NCBI RefSeq assembly: GCF_020966635.1
Contig: NZ_JAJKFQ010000026.1
Coordinates: 163,894-227,893 of the forward strand
Length of the DNA stretch: 64,000 nt
Source: Stieleria sp. JC731
GTDB taxonomy: Bacteria > Planctomycetota > Planctomycetia > Pirellulales > Pirellulaceae
Reading direction: 5' to 3'
The notes beneath the pieces are model-generated. The model saw nothing but the letters and a program-made list of their open reading frames with translations. It searched no databases and was not told the DNA's origin. Below, piece after piece: positions 42,400 through 49,930 of the stretch (its first letter is position 1; each line of letters begins with the position of its first letter). The position numbers and the translations under genes were made by a program.

Positions 42400-42816
42400 T
42401 TAGCTGACTGCGGTCGTGTCACGAATACTAAGGCTGTGCGCGTTCAATGTTCGCGTAACTTCGCTGGTTGCCACGGTCGCGGTCGCACCGAGATCCAGAA
42501 GGTGCAGGACTTTCGTGTTGGCAACGTCCAGCCATGCGGCATGGGTCGCATCACCGTCTTGCAAGATCCCGACCGCCTGAGCGGACAGTGTCAACTTGCG
42601 TCCATCGGTGTCGTCATCGCCAAGCGTGAAGTCGCTTGAATCGACCGTGACTTCGCCAAGCTTCTTGCCACTGCCGGTTCCCAGTTCGGTGTTAGCATCG
42701 CTGTACCCACCGGTTCCGATCGTGACGGCAGCTGAAAGCAGAACCACCTTGGTCACGTTGTCTTGAATTAATTCCAGCGCCGCATCGCGTACGCTGTCGT
42801 CTGATGCTTTTGTCAT
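42400..42816 (-). CDS. Putative virion/fibre-associated protein
   Basis: 138 residues. Begins MTKASDDSVRDAALELIQD, then beta-rich with Gly, Asp and Thr (KLGEVTVDSSDFTLGDDDTD). No family recognised. Coupled closely (5 bases) to the preceding gene; probably part of a fibre or decoration set. Confidence 0.5.
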   Translation of the reverse strand: MTKASDDSVRDAALELIQDNVTKVVLLSAAVTIGTGGYSDANTELGTGSGKKLGEVTVDSSDFTLGDDDTDGRKLTLSAQAVGILQDGDATHAAWLDVANTKVLHLLDLGATATVATSEVTRTLNAHSLSIRDTTAVS

Positions 42817-42821
42817 TGCTG

Positions 42822-43775
42822 CTACTCGATAAACAGACCGCGAGATGTGAAGAACAAGCCACGTTGCGGCGATACGATGGCTGCTGTTGAAACGATGGTC
42901 ACCGATGATGCTTCAAGCACCATCTGAGAGTTTGTTGCTGAGATGGCGGCGTAGGATGAAGCACTGCTCGCCTGCATCAACATCGCGGTGTCATTTGGAA
43001 CCAGCGATGGATACGAGTTTGGCGACGAAGCTTGCATCAGCATCACAGCTGACTCTGCTTCGATCAGCGGATAGCCGATCACCGCAGATTCGGACTGCAT
43101 CAGGATCTGGCAGTCACTGCCCTGGATGATCGACTGGATCGATCCGGTTTCAGCTTCCATTGCAAGCTGAGCCGAGTTCGCAATGATCGCAGCTGCGGCT
43201 ACAGTCGCCTGCGATGCCTGCATGAGCATCTGCGAGCTGTCAGCATCGATTGCACCTGCAGCTGCAACAGTAATGTCGATCGATGGCTTGTCGGTCGTGT
43301 TGTTCGCTGAGTAAAACTGGTTGTAGGACCCAGAGAGGCGAGTGAAGATAAGCGTGAACGTGCCGTCAAAACCAGACTGCGCAGCCAGTTCTTCAATGAT
43401 CGGCGACAGGTCATCTGTTGTAATTGGCGTACCAACAACCAGCCCTGTAGGCGACCAATCGACGTATGCCGTGGTTAGGTTGGATAGCGCGGTTGTGTAC
43501 TCGCCTGACGTCGCTGGTGCAGATTCAGAAGCAACCTTGTGACCGTAGATTCGGTAGACATTGTCCTGTGCGGGCGGGTCAAGTGCTGGAGTGATCGTTG
43601 CTGCAGCAGATGAAATGCTGTCCGATTCACTCAACCCTGCGCTAGCATCGAACACGAGCGTGAACTCATAGGTCTTCGATGCAAACGAGTTGTACCCGCC
43701 GTACAGCAGGTTCCCGAAAATTACAGATCCGGTCGTGAAAGTTGCGTCTGCTACATCGCCGGTATAAGTCGCCAT
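42822..43775 (-). CDS. Repeat-containing fibre-like protein
   Basis: 317 residues. The N-terminal 170 residues look like a beta-sandwich (KTYEFTLVFDASAGLSESDS; DGTFTLIFTRLSGSYNQFYS). From about residue 178 to 305 there are six imperfect 20-21-residue repeats with the consensus (A/S)xMLMQASS, for example SSQMLMQASQAT and TAMLMQASSASSYAAISATN. Ends RGLFFTSRGLFIE. Such regular short repeats suggest a beta-solenoid or trimeric fibre shaft. Confidence 0.65.
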   Translation of the reverse strand: MATYTGDVADATFTTGSVIFGNLLYGGYNSFASKTYEFTLVFDASAGLSESDSISSAAATITPALDPPAQDNVYRIYGHKVASESAPATSGEYTTALSNLTTAYVDWSPTGLVVGTPITTDDLSPIIEELAAQSGFDGTFTLIFTRLSGSYNQFYSANNTTDKPSIDITVAAAGAIDADSSQMLMQASQATVAAAAIIANSAQLAMEAETGSIQSIIQGSDCQILMQSESAVIGYPLIEAESAVMLMQASSPNSYPSLVPNDTAMLMQASSASSYAAISATNSQMVLEASSVTIVSTAAIVSPQRGLFFTSRGLFIE

Positions 43776-43780
43776 CTAAC

Positions 43781-44059
43781 CTACTCGTCCTTCATTGGGT
43801 CTTTGCCGCTTCGGATACGCTCGATCACGACCAGCTGCTGCACGACGTCTTTCAAGTCGGACAGGATGACACGGATGTCGCCCCATTCCTTGCGATCCTC
43901 ATTGCGATCGGCCTTGATGCATGCAAGCGCCGTTTCAAGTCGAGCATCAAGGTTTTCGATACGCTCGCTGTTCCGTACAGAACGGAATGCAAGCGTGATG
44001 ATGGGTCCGCCGATCATGACAATCAGGATCGCGGCTTGAATGATGTCTGCAGCGTCCAA
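43781..44059 (-). CDS. Holin-like small membrane protein
   Basis: 92 residues from a TTG start at 44059 (TAGCTTG after the preceding stop, GAGG upstream). N-terminal transmembrane helix (IIQAAILIVMIGGPIITLAF), then a charged coiled coil (RIENLDARLETALACIKADR). With the neighbouring C-terminally anchored protein it forms a pair like those in holin/antiholin cassettes. Pore formation is inferred, not shown. Confidence 0.5.
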   Translation of the reverse strand: MDAADIIQAAILIVMIGGPIITLAFRSVRNSERIENLDARLETALACIKADRNEDRKEWGDIRVILSDLKDVVQQLVVIERIRSGKDPMKDE

Positions 44060-44060
44060 G

Positions 44061-44390
44061 CTACTTCACTACCTCGCGCAGAAGTGCGCCAAAGATTGCT
44101 GAGAGAATCAGCGAACCGAGCATCCAAAGAATCTTGTTGATACCCTGGACCTTGCTTTCGATGATGGCCATTCGAGATTGACCATCTTTGATCCGGTTGT
44201 CATCCGACAAGATCGAAGCATCACGCATCGACTGCAGATCGTACCGGCGCAGTTCGCCTTCGAGAGATTGGATCCGACTGGCAATGCCGGGCGTGGTAGC
44301 GTCCATGCTACCCTGGATCTGCTCGACAATATCGCGTTGGTGCTGTTCGAACCTGTCTTCCAGCTCCGCGAGCCTTGATTCGACGTCCAT
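44061..44390 (-). CDS. XhlA-like coiled-coil membrane protein
   Basis: 109 residues: coiled coil at the N-terminus (VESRLAELEDRFEQHQRDIV), a single transmembrane helix at the C-terminus (NKILWMLGSLILSAIFGALL). This is the layout of XhlA/hemolysin-type lysis accessory proteins. It is immediately upstream of the holin-like gene. Confidence 0.55.
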   Translation of the reverse strand: MDVESRLAELEDRFEQHQRDIVEQIQGSMDATTPGIASRIQSLEGELRRYDLQSMRDASILSDDNRIKDGQSRMAIIESKVQGINKILWMLGSLILSAIFGALLREVVK

Positions 44391-44440
44391 GTCGAATTGC
44401 TTCCTTCAAAAAGAGAGTGAGAAAAGATTACCGCGAAGAG

Positions 44441-44977
44441 TTAGACCTGTTCGCAGCAGCAGGGGCTTGTGGAACGAATGGCAATTCCGATTTCGAAGAA
44501 ACCTTCGTCCTCGTCGTCTTCATCTTCATCTTCGCCTTCGTCATCCCACTCGTCGTCGTCGTCGCATTCGTCATCGTCTTCGTCGACAAGCACAACATCT
44601 TCTGGTTCGTCGTCGACAATCAGCTCATCGCCGAACACGATGCCCATTGCACTAGCGATCTGGTTGTAGGTCGCCTCAAGTTTACGTTTCTGCGATTTGA
44701 CTTCGTCGAGTGCGTTGCAGAGATGTACGTTTTCTAGGCGCAAGCCATCCAGCCTGTCGTGCAGTTCGTTGCGTTCACGGATCAATGCAAGGAGGGATGC
44801 GCGAGTGTCGATGCAGTCATTGCGAGACTCTTCCAGCATCCTGCGTGCTGATGCATAAGAATCTTGATGCTCGCGACACTCTGTCTCAGCGCGAAACTTC
44901 GCGATCGCAAAGTGGATGATCGCGGAGATTGCGAACAGGAATGCGAATAGGTGGCAGTAGTCGTTGAAAGATTCCAT
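44441..44977 (-). CDS. Membrane-anchored coiled coil with poly-acidic tail (i-spanin candidate)
   Basis: 178 residues. N-terminal transmembrane segment (HLFAFLFAISAIIHFAIAKF, residues 9-28), about 80 residues of coiled coil (HDRLDGLRLENVHLCNALDE), then an Asp/Glu run of roughly 40 residues and a CCC near the end. Inner-membrane anchor plus periplasmic coiled coil is the inner-spanin plan; a small Pro-rich lipoprotein gene lies just upstream at 45032. The acidic tail is not typical of Rz. Confidence 0.5.
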   Translation of the reverse strand: MESFNDYCHLFAFLFAISAIIHFAIAKFRAETECREHQDSYASARRMLEESRNDCIDTRASLLALIRERNELHDRLDGLRLENVHLCNALDEVKSQKRKLEATYNQIASAMGIVFGDELIVDDEPEDVVLVDEDDDECDDDDEWDDEGEDEDEDDEDEGFFEIGIAIRSTSPCCCEQV

Positions 44978-45031
44978 TAGGACTTTGGTTTGCGTGGTAA
45001 GGGTGGAAGTGAGTGAATGAAACCGGCGAGC

Positions 45032-45259
45032 CTAGTAAGGACAGTTCGGGCCGTTGCACGGTTGGCGGAAGTTTGGCAGTCGGTATGGCTTGGGATCGCT
45101 GCCGAGCGATGGTTGTTGCCACGGTTGTTGCTGAGGTGCCATCTGCGGATACTGTTGCTGGGACTGCCCAGTGCAGTGCGGGCACTGCGGGCAAGCACAT
45201 CCAGCGAACGACAGAGCGATGGCGGCGGTAACTGCAAAGAGTGCATGGAAACGGGTCAT
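45032..45259 (-). CDS. Small Pro/Gln-rich lipoprotein (o-spanin candidate)
   Basis: 75 residues. Signal peptide with lipobox: FAVTAAIALSFAGC, cleavage before Cys 21; the mature form begins CACPQCPHCTG, then is Gln/Pro-rich (QQQYPQMAPQQQPWQQP) to NGPNCPY. A short Pro-rich outer-membrane lipoprotein next to a membrane-anchored coiled-coil protein is the Rz/Rz1 layout, although the two genes are not nested. Lipoprotein call firm; spanin role inferred. Confidence 0.6.
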   Translation of the reverse strand: MTRFHALFAVTAAIALSFAGCACPQCPHCTGQSQQQYPQMAPQQQPWQQPSLGSDPKPYRLPNFRQPCNGPNCPY

Positions 45260-45293
45260 CTTCGGTTCTATTGCGAGGGGAAGTCAGTCAGAA

Positions 45294-45353
45294 GGGGAGC
45301 AGCCCGAGTCGAACGGGAAGGCGAACCTGCGGAACCTGTGCCGCTCTGCCCCC
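45294..45353 (-). other. tRNA-like element, truncated
   Basis: On the minus strand GGGGGCA (5') can pair with TGCTCCC (3') as an acceptor stem, and CCCG-TTCGACT-CGGG is a perfect T-arm with a canonical TTCGA loop. GCGG/CCGC forms one other stem. But only about 60 bases separate the ends, so a full D-arm and anticodon arm do not fit. A degenerate tRNA or tRNA mimic between two envelope-protein genes. Confidence 0.4.
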
Positions 45354-45379
45354 ACCACACCACACCAGAGGGAACGCTA

Positions 45380-45781
45380 CTATTCGTAGCTCTCCATGTA
45401 TTCCAGGGCTTCACGCATGCGTGCCAGTGACTCAGTGCGGCGAGTCATCGACTTCTGCTCGTTCATCGCCTTGATCCATTCCTGAACGTCCCCCGCGTAA
45501 ACGTGCGTCGGATCGTTCGGATCACAGCTAAGACCTTCCAACGCGATCGGTGATGCGACAGGAGGCGAACAAACGGTGGCAGGGATGCAGTGGTTTTGCG
45601 CGGGCTGATTGCAGTTGCATCCTTCATGCGGCAAGTCGACCGTGACTTGCTTCGGTTCCTTGTCACGACCGCCGTAGCGCCGCTTGCCCGCATTGCGAAC
45701 AATCATGACGGCAACACCGATGACGACCAGGAAAAACAGCAGGACGGCGATGCCGCCAACGATCATTGGGATAGTGAGCAT
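45380..45781 (-). CDS. Membrane-anchored protein of the envelope cassette
   Basis: 133 residues. N-terminal transmembrane helix (MIVGGIAVLLFFLVVIGVAV), a basic cytoplasm-side patch (RNAGKRRYGGRDKE), a Cys/His/Pro segment (HEGCNCNQPAQNHC) and a helical C-terminus (EWIKAMNEQKSMTRRTESLA). No family recognised. Confidence 0.55.
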   Translation of the reverse strand: MLTIPMIVGGIAVLLFFLVVIGVAVMIVRNAGKRRYGGRDKEPKQVTVDLPHEGCNCNQPAQNHCIPATVCSPPVASPIALEGLSCDPNDPTHVYAGDVQEWIKAMNEQKSMTRRTESLARMREALEYMESYE

Positions 45782-45822
45782 TGATTAAAATTGATTGTGG
45801 TGCGTAAGGTTACAGAGGCGGG

Positions 45823-46611
45823 CTAGTCGCGGTCGGTCACGGTTGCCGACCAGAGCGATGCACACCAGACGATGACTCCACCGAGAATCAGCGTAATGAT
45901 GATCGCGGTGATCAAAGTCGCATTGCCGATGCTTGCCGATGCCTCGATCGGAATCGCGTTGTCTGGGACGACGATGTTCGGTCGAACATTAAATAGTCCG
46001 CCTCCGCTGTCGCCTCCGCGATTGAACAGCGGGCTAGGTCCGCGTGTCGGTGGACCGGTCGGATCATTTGGATTCGAAACCGGCGTGTAGGGCGGGGTGT
46101 TCGGCAGGATTGCATTGGCAAGCTGATCACTCGACATCGAATCGAATGGGTTTTGACCTGCCCTCGCAGCTGCGTCCAGAATCGCTGCTTGCGCCATATC
46201 GAACTTGCGTGCAAGCTGATACTCGTCGGTGGGAACCTGATTGCCGCTAAGCTTGCACCATGTTCCGCCTTTAGGACCGACAAGCGCGACAATCGGATAG
46301 CCACTGACGCCTTGGATCAGATCGCCGTGATGTTCACGAACGATGTCGTCCACACCGTAGTGTGTGCTGATCTCGGATACGCTCAACCAATCAAACAGCG
46401 GTTGAGTCCTTGGTTGCCGAAGCATCTGCTCCAGCTGCCCAGGCACCGGAACGGAAGATGATCCGAACCCGGTTTGGGGTCGCGGTGCATCAATCAAGAT
46501 GACCGTGAATGGCTTGGTGCTTGCATCAACATTGCCACTGACTTCGACTTGTGCGAAGCTTGGCGTAGCGATGCAAAGCACCAGCAGGATTGAGTAAAGG
46601 ACGCCACGCAT
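45823..46611 (-). CDS. Secreted, C-terminally anchored thioredoxin-like protein
   Basis: 262 residues from ATG 46611 (TAATG overlap). Signal peptide (VLYSILLVLCIATPSFA), then a domain with FTVILIDAPRP and VSGYPIVALVGPKGGTWCKL that matches the second half of a thioredoxin fold, including a YP cis-proline. The CxxC redox site is absent (DAPRPQ at that point). A Pro/Asn/Gly linker leads to a C-terminal transmembrane helix (ATLITAIIITLILGGVIVW). Redox activity is unlikely. Confidence 0.55.
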   Translation of the reverse strand: MRGVLYSILLVLCIATPSFAQVEVSGNVDASTKPFTVILIDAPRPQTGFGSSSVPVPGQLEQMLRQPRTQPLFDWLSVSEISTHYGVDDIVREHHGDLIQGVSGYPIVALVGPKGGTWCKLSGNQVPTDEYQLARKFDMAQAAILDAAARAGQNPFDSMSSDQLANAILPNTPPYTPVSNPNDPTGPPTRGPSPLFNRGGDSGGGLFNVRPNIVVPDNAIPIEASASIGNATLITAIIITLILGGVIVWCASLWSATVTDRD

Positions 46612-47258
46612 TAGCGATTGCCCTCGCACCAACGACAGACGCCAGTATCCAAGTTCATGTCGCTTCCAAGGATCGCTTTACCGCACCGACCGCATTCTTG
46701 CATGCCGGTTTTCTTCTCGCTGAGCGGATCGATCGCGCCATAAGGACGACGATTCGGACAGGTCGGACACGGGGCAGGTTGGTAGTACGGTGAAGGACTT
46801 ACAGGTTGCGGACTGTAGTACGGAACCTGCGGGCGCTGTGGGTAGTTGGGGATGTAGTACGGTGACGGTGGGTACTGCGGCTGGTTGTACTGCGGATAGC
46901 TAGGCCAGCTCTGTGGTACAGGGTTCACCGGGTATGGATAATAGGGAACAACCGGGCGGTAGTTCGGCGACGGGCGGTAAGCCATGTGTCCGCCGACAGC
47001 GTACTGCGCCGGTTGCTCCCCTGGACGAATCGGATGGTAGTGATTGCCACGGGCATCACGAACCAATCCAGTGCTATGTTCGTAAGAATCACCAGGGTTC
47101 AGCCACAGCGTTCCGTGCTGTCCATTCGGGTCCTTCGGGGTGACCCATGCAGATGCCTTCGCTTCGGTGCATCCCTCTGCACAGGCAGGATTGCATTCGC
47201 CAGCGAAACCGCAGACGGTGACGCAGGAAAGCAACAGGGCGACGAAAATTCCACGCAT
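46611..47258 (-). CDS. Secreted Pro/Tyr-rich protein with C-terminal zinc ribbon
   Basis: 215 residues from ATG 47258. Signal peptide (GIFVALLLSCVTVCGFAG), Cys-rich start (ECNPACAEGCTE), a folded part (HGTLWLNPGDSYEHSTGLV), then about 80 residues of Pro/Tyr-rich repeats (YPQYNQPQYPPSPYYIPNYP) and a C-terminal CxxC-x(n)-CxxC (QECGRCGKAI; VCRWCEG). The low-complexity middle resembles extracellular matrix or adhesive proteins. Its N-terminus (MRGIF) parallels the next gene (MRGVL). Confidence 0.6.
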   Translation of the reverse strand: MRGIFVALLLSCVTVCGFAGECNPACAEGCTEAKASAWVTPKDPNGQHGTLWLNPGDSYEHSTGLVRDARGNHYHPIRPGEQPAQYAVGGHMAYRPSPNYRPVVPYYPYPVNPVPQSWPSYPQYNQPQYPPSPYYIPNYPQRPQVPYYSPQPVSPSPYYQPAPCPTCPNRRPYGAIDPLSEKKTGMQECGRCGKAILGSDMNLDTGVCRWCEGNR

Positions 47259-47302
47259 GTAAAACGCTCCAAAAAGTGGGAAGTGGTGAACGGAGTCAGT
47301 TG

Positions 47303-47926
47303 CTAGATTGCACGCGGGTAGGTTCGCGGTGCTACCGGATCGATCCAGGGCACCAGGGCGAAACCGCCAAAGTATTTCCACGTACGGATAAACAGCTGCT
47401 TCTCGACGACGATGTATTCGTCGCGGAAGTTGTTGTCGAGCAAGATTGCGCACTCGCGACCGCCTACATTCGCGAAGCTGATGAAATTGATGCAGTGCGA
47501 CGGGTAGTAGAAAATGACCGCCACCCGGCGTGTCCGCGTTGCAGCTTCAAGAAGACCGACGTCAGCTGACTCGGTGGCGACGAACGGGATGTTCTGAGCG
47601 GCTAGTTTCGCTTTGATTCGCGATGCCGTTTCCGGCCCCTCATATCCGCGATCGCGGTTTGCGAACCAAACCGCTTCCAGGTCGTCGCGTGCAGCGGCGC
47701 GGAAGCAGTTGATCGTCGATGCGTGAACGCAGGAACCACCCGAGTCACCATCGACATCACGACCAACCCAGTTCTCCACGCGGATTCCAGCTGGCAAGTC
47801 TGCGACAGGAACGAGCTGCGCTCGATCTGGCAAGTAAGTCAGTTTCGGAACCCGAGTGGATCGGCATCCAGCAGTCGCAAGAAGCGCGACAGCAAGCGTT
47901 AGAATAAGTGGTTGGACAGTTCGCAT
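47303..47926 (-). CDS. Lipoprotein with papain-like (C39-type) cysteine peptidase features
   Basis: 207 residues. Lipobox VALLATAGC with Cys at residue 21. The domain has GGSCVHASTINCFRAAARDD, where the first Cys precedes a helix as in papain-like enzymes, then FYYPSHCINFISFAN (candidate catalytic His) and ECAILLDNNFRD (Asp/Asn). This order (Cys, His, Asn/Asp) fits a C39-like peptidase. It could act on peptide or envelope cross-links during lysis or exclusion. A dyad (47941) lies 14 bases upstream. Confidence 0.6.
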   Translation of the reverse strand: MRTVQPLILTLAVALLATAGCRSTRVPKLTYLPDRAQLVPVADLPAGIRVENWVGRDVDGDSGGSCVHASTINCFRAAARDDLEAVWFANRDRGYEGPETASRIKAKLAAQNIPFVATESADVGLLEAATRTRRVAVIFYYPSHCINFISFANVGGRECAILLDNNFRDEYIVVEKQLFIRTWKYFGGFALVPWIDPVAPRTYPRAI

Positions 47927-47940
47927 GTGAAAGCGTGCCT

Positions 47941-47956
47941 AGTCTTGAACAGGACT
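47941..47956. promoter_or_regulatory. Dispersed 16-bp dyad, copy 11
   Basis: AGTCTTGAACAGGACT, 15 of 16 to the perfect dyad. Starts 14 bases upstream of the lipoprotein ATG at 47926, at the head of the envelope cassette. Confidence 0.75.
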
Positions 47957-48009
47957 GTTGACGCTGAATACTACGCACGCTCGCGAAGCTGTCTGGGGGT
48001 TTTCTTACT

Positions 48010-48537
48010 CTACAGGGCAATTTCCGCGAAGTGCTGCAGGAACAGCTGGCGAGCCTGCGGTGGACTGTAGAACTCGATACCAGGGCAGAACCGGGTTCCG
48101 TCACTACGTGATCGACCGAGTTCATCACACTCACCCCGATTGACTGCGGCAACAATTCGCTGGATGCAGTCGCGGTAGAGTTCAAAGTTCAGGCCGAACC
48201 GGATCTCAATTGCTGATTCGACAACGGTTTCGAAGTTGGTGAACTCGTCGGCGCGACTATTTAGCGAGTGATCGCTGATATAAGCTTGCGTTGATGCGTA
48301 CAGCAGGCAGGCCAGTTGCCCCTTCCGGTCCAGGTCGTGCATCGCGGCAAGCTTTGCGCAGGATACGCTGTGCTCTGCAACGCTGTAGAATTGATCCAAC
48401 TGACCGCCAAACATGCACTTATTCGACAGTGCGGTTGCGATGTCGCCGATGCTGATGATCAGTGGATCGGGATGCTCCAGATCCAAGAGGTTTCCGCTGA
48501 CAGTGTGGATGCTCGGTCGTTCTGCAGTCGTGTTCAT
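48010..48537 (-). CDS. HD-domain phosphohydrolase homologue with lost catalytic dyad
   Basis: 175 residues. The N-terminus matches phage YfbR-like HD hydrolases: SGNLLDLEHPDP, IGDIATALSNKCMFGGQ and FYSVAEHSVSCAKLAA (first metal His kept). Where the family has LLHDASEAYIGD this protein has LLYASTQAYISD: the His-Asp dyad is Tyr-Ala and the following Glu is Gln. The active form hydrolyses deoxynucleotide monophosphates; this copy is probably inactive or repurposed. First gene of the replication/nucleotide block next to the dNMP kinase. Confidence 0.75.
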   Translation of the reverse strand: MNTTAERPSIHTVSGNLLDLEHPDPLIISIGDIATALSNKCMFGGQLDQFYSVAEHSVSCAKLAAMHDLDRKGQLACLLYASTQAYISDHSLNSRADEFTNFETVVESAIEIRFGLNFELYRDCIQRIVAAVNRGECDELGRSRSDGTRFCPGIEFYSPPQARQLFLQHFAEIAL

Positions 48538-48588
48538 GTTGTCGCCTTTCGTGTGTGGTGTTGCTAGTAAATTCTGTTGCGTGACTCG

Positions 48589-49206
48589 TTAGGTCACGGC
48601 GGGGGTTTCCGCGTCCGAGAACGAGAAGATTTCATTGACTTCGCGATGCTGATTCGCCAGCTCGATGATCTTCGCGACCACGTCGTTCACCGTCACGCCA
48701 GGACCGTTGTCGATGACGTAGGTTGCGTCCACGCCTACTTCGCTGACATGATTTCCACGAATCCCGCCACGGTTTTGCAGACCGACTACGAATCCGTTTT
48801 CCTCAATGCAAGCCAGTTCGTTGTCAAACCGGACGTCGTCGCAGATCACGATTGGACAACTTTTGACGCTGTGCTTCCAGCTGTTGATCCAGAAGTCTGG
48901 ATGCATGACCTGACGCCCCCATTCCGTCCCCAGGGTCTGCAGTGCATGCCGCACCGATCGACCGCTGAGTTCTTCTCGCGGCTGCTCCTTCTGTCCTTGC
49001 GTTCCGTACAGAACATCCTCCTGAACCCCGATCGCGTACAACATCGCTTTCATCGGATCGGCAAAGGCAATCCGCCACGAACCACCATGCGAGTGCATGG
49101 ATAGCGTTTCCCGCAATGCCTCCCCGATAGTCGACTTTCCGCTGCCAGCTGGACCGGATAGACCGATCCACAATGGTTGCTCGGGGGTTGGTTCAAACTT
49201 CAACAT
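48589..49206 (-). CDS. Deoxynucleoside monophosphate kinase-like protein
   Basis: 205 residues. P-loop GLSGPAGSGKSTIG at residue 15; AFADPMKAMLYAIG and VRHALQTLGTEWGRQVM are typical of phage dNMP kinases (T4 gp1 type), as is CDDVRFDNELACIEENG, the substrate-binding region. It phosphorylates dNMPs to dNDPs to supply phage DNA synthesis. Abuts the 97-residue gene upstream by 1 base. Confidence 0.82.
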   Translation of the reverse strand: MLKFEPTPEQPLWIGLSGPAGSGKSTIGEALRETLSMHSHGGSWRIAFADPMKAMLYAIGVQEDVLYGTQGQKEQPREELSGRSVRHALQTLGTEWGRQVMHPDFWINSWKHSVKSCPIVICDDVRFDNELACIEENGFVVGLQNRGGIRGNHVSEVGVDATYVIDNGPGVTVNDVVAKIIELANQHREVNEIFSFSDAETPAVT

Positions 49207-49207
49207 G

Positions 49208-49501
49208 TCACGCTCCAGGGCGATGGGTTTTGATCATGGCGCGGTGGTTGGTTCCGTTGCGCTTTCGATCGAAGAAGAATTTCTCGACGCCTACTGCCCG
49301 CAATTTGGCAGCGAATTCGTTTCTGAGTCGGATGAAGGGAATCTGCCCTTCGCTCGCTACTCCGCGAATCTCGGCGATGCGACCGAGATCATGGAAGACA
49401 ATCATCGCGGAAGCGGGGAACGGATCGACATTAGGGATCGATCCCGGTTTGAAGTGACGGACGATCGCAAACGTCGGCTCGATCGTGAACGTGTCCGTCA
49501 G
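49208..49501 (-). CDS. Hypothetical protein, probable CTG start
   Basis: 97 residues. The frame is open well upstream, but that part overlaps the RusA-like gene; no ATG, GTG or TTG lies near the junction. A CTG at 49501 overlaps the preceding TGA as CTGA, the same geometry as the ATGA and TTGA couplings elsewhere. Begins (L)TDTFTIEPTFAIVRHF and contains GVEKFFFDRKRNGTNHRAM. Small basic protein of unknown function in the DNA-metabolism operon. Confidence 0.5.
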   Translation of the reverse strand: MTDTFTIEPTFAIVRHFKPGSIPNVDPFPASAMIVFHDLGRIAEIRGVASEGQIPFIRLRNEFAAKLRAVGVEKFFFDRKRNGTNHRAMIKTHRPGA

Positions 49502-49896
49502 GGTAGGTACAGGTCGATCTTCGTCGCTGGTCCGTTCTTCCGTTGACTCGCATCCTGCAGGCCGATCGCTGGCTCCAGAATCCATTTCGTCGAGTCGTCG
49601 ACAAACCATCCGACTGCCACCAGGGCATCGACCAGCTGCTTGCTGTTGCCCCGCCAAAAGTTCACCGTGTCCCACAGCTGTTGCTTCGATTTCAGGATTC
49701 GAGTCATCACCAATCGAACCGGATGGTCGAATGGTTCCCGCTCCAACCCCTCCTTGATCAACAGCTTCTCGATCTGCTTGCGGACTGTGTCGCTCTTGTA
49801 CCACTTGTGCCCCTGCCCCTTATTTCCGTTCGTCAGTTCCAGTGGGATGGTCACCGAAAGTAGTGGTTCGGTGTTCATCGAAAACGATTCTGCCAT
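49498..49896 (-). CDS. RusA-like Holliday junction endonuclease
   Basis: 132 residues from ATG 49896, supported by AAGGAAAG upstream and by a dyad 18 bases before it. The C-terminal part KQLVDALVAVGWFVDDSTKW corresponds to the RusA pattern with DAL and the catalytic DD pair. RusA resolves four-way junctions from recombination or packaging. Some RusA acidic positions are not obvious, so activity is not certain. It lies in the operon of the primase/helicase. Confidence 0.7.
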   Translation of the reverse strand: MAESFSMNTEPLLSVTIPLELTNGNKGQGHKWYKSDTVRKQIEKLLIKEGLEREPFDHPVRLVMTRILKSKQQLWDTVNFWRGNSKQLVDALVAVGWFVDDSTKWILEPAIGLQDASQRKNGPATKIDLYLP

Positions 49897-49914
49897 TCTT
49901 AGACTTTCCTTGTC

Positions 49915-49930
49915 AAGCCAGTTCAAGACT
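49915..49930. promoter_or_regulatory. Dispersed 16-bp dyad, copy 12 (weak)
   Basis: AAGCCAGTTCAAGACT, 12 of 16 to AGTCCTGTTCAGGACT. It straddles the stop codon of the primase gene and lies 18 bases before the RusA-like ATG, a spacing matching stronger copies. Confidence 0.4.

Noticed and set aside
49502..49804. Upstream extension of the 49208 gene
   Set aside because: Overlaps the RusA-like gene in another frame, with low-complexity Gly/Arg/Asp sequence typical of a shadow frame.
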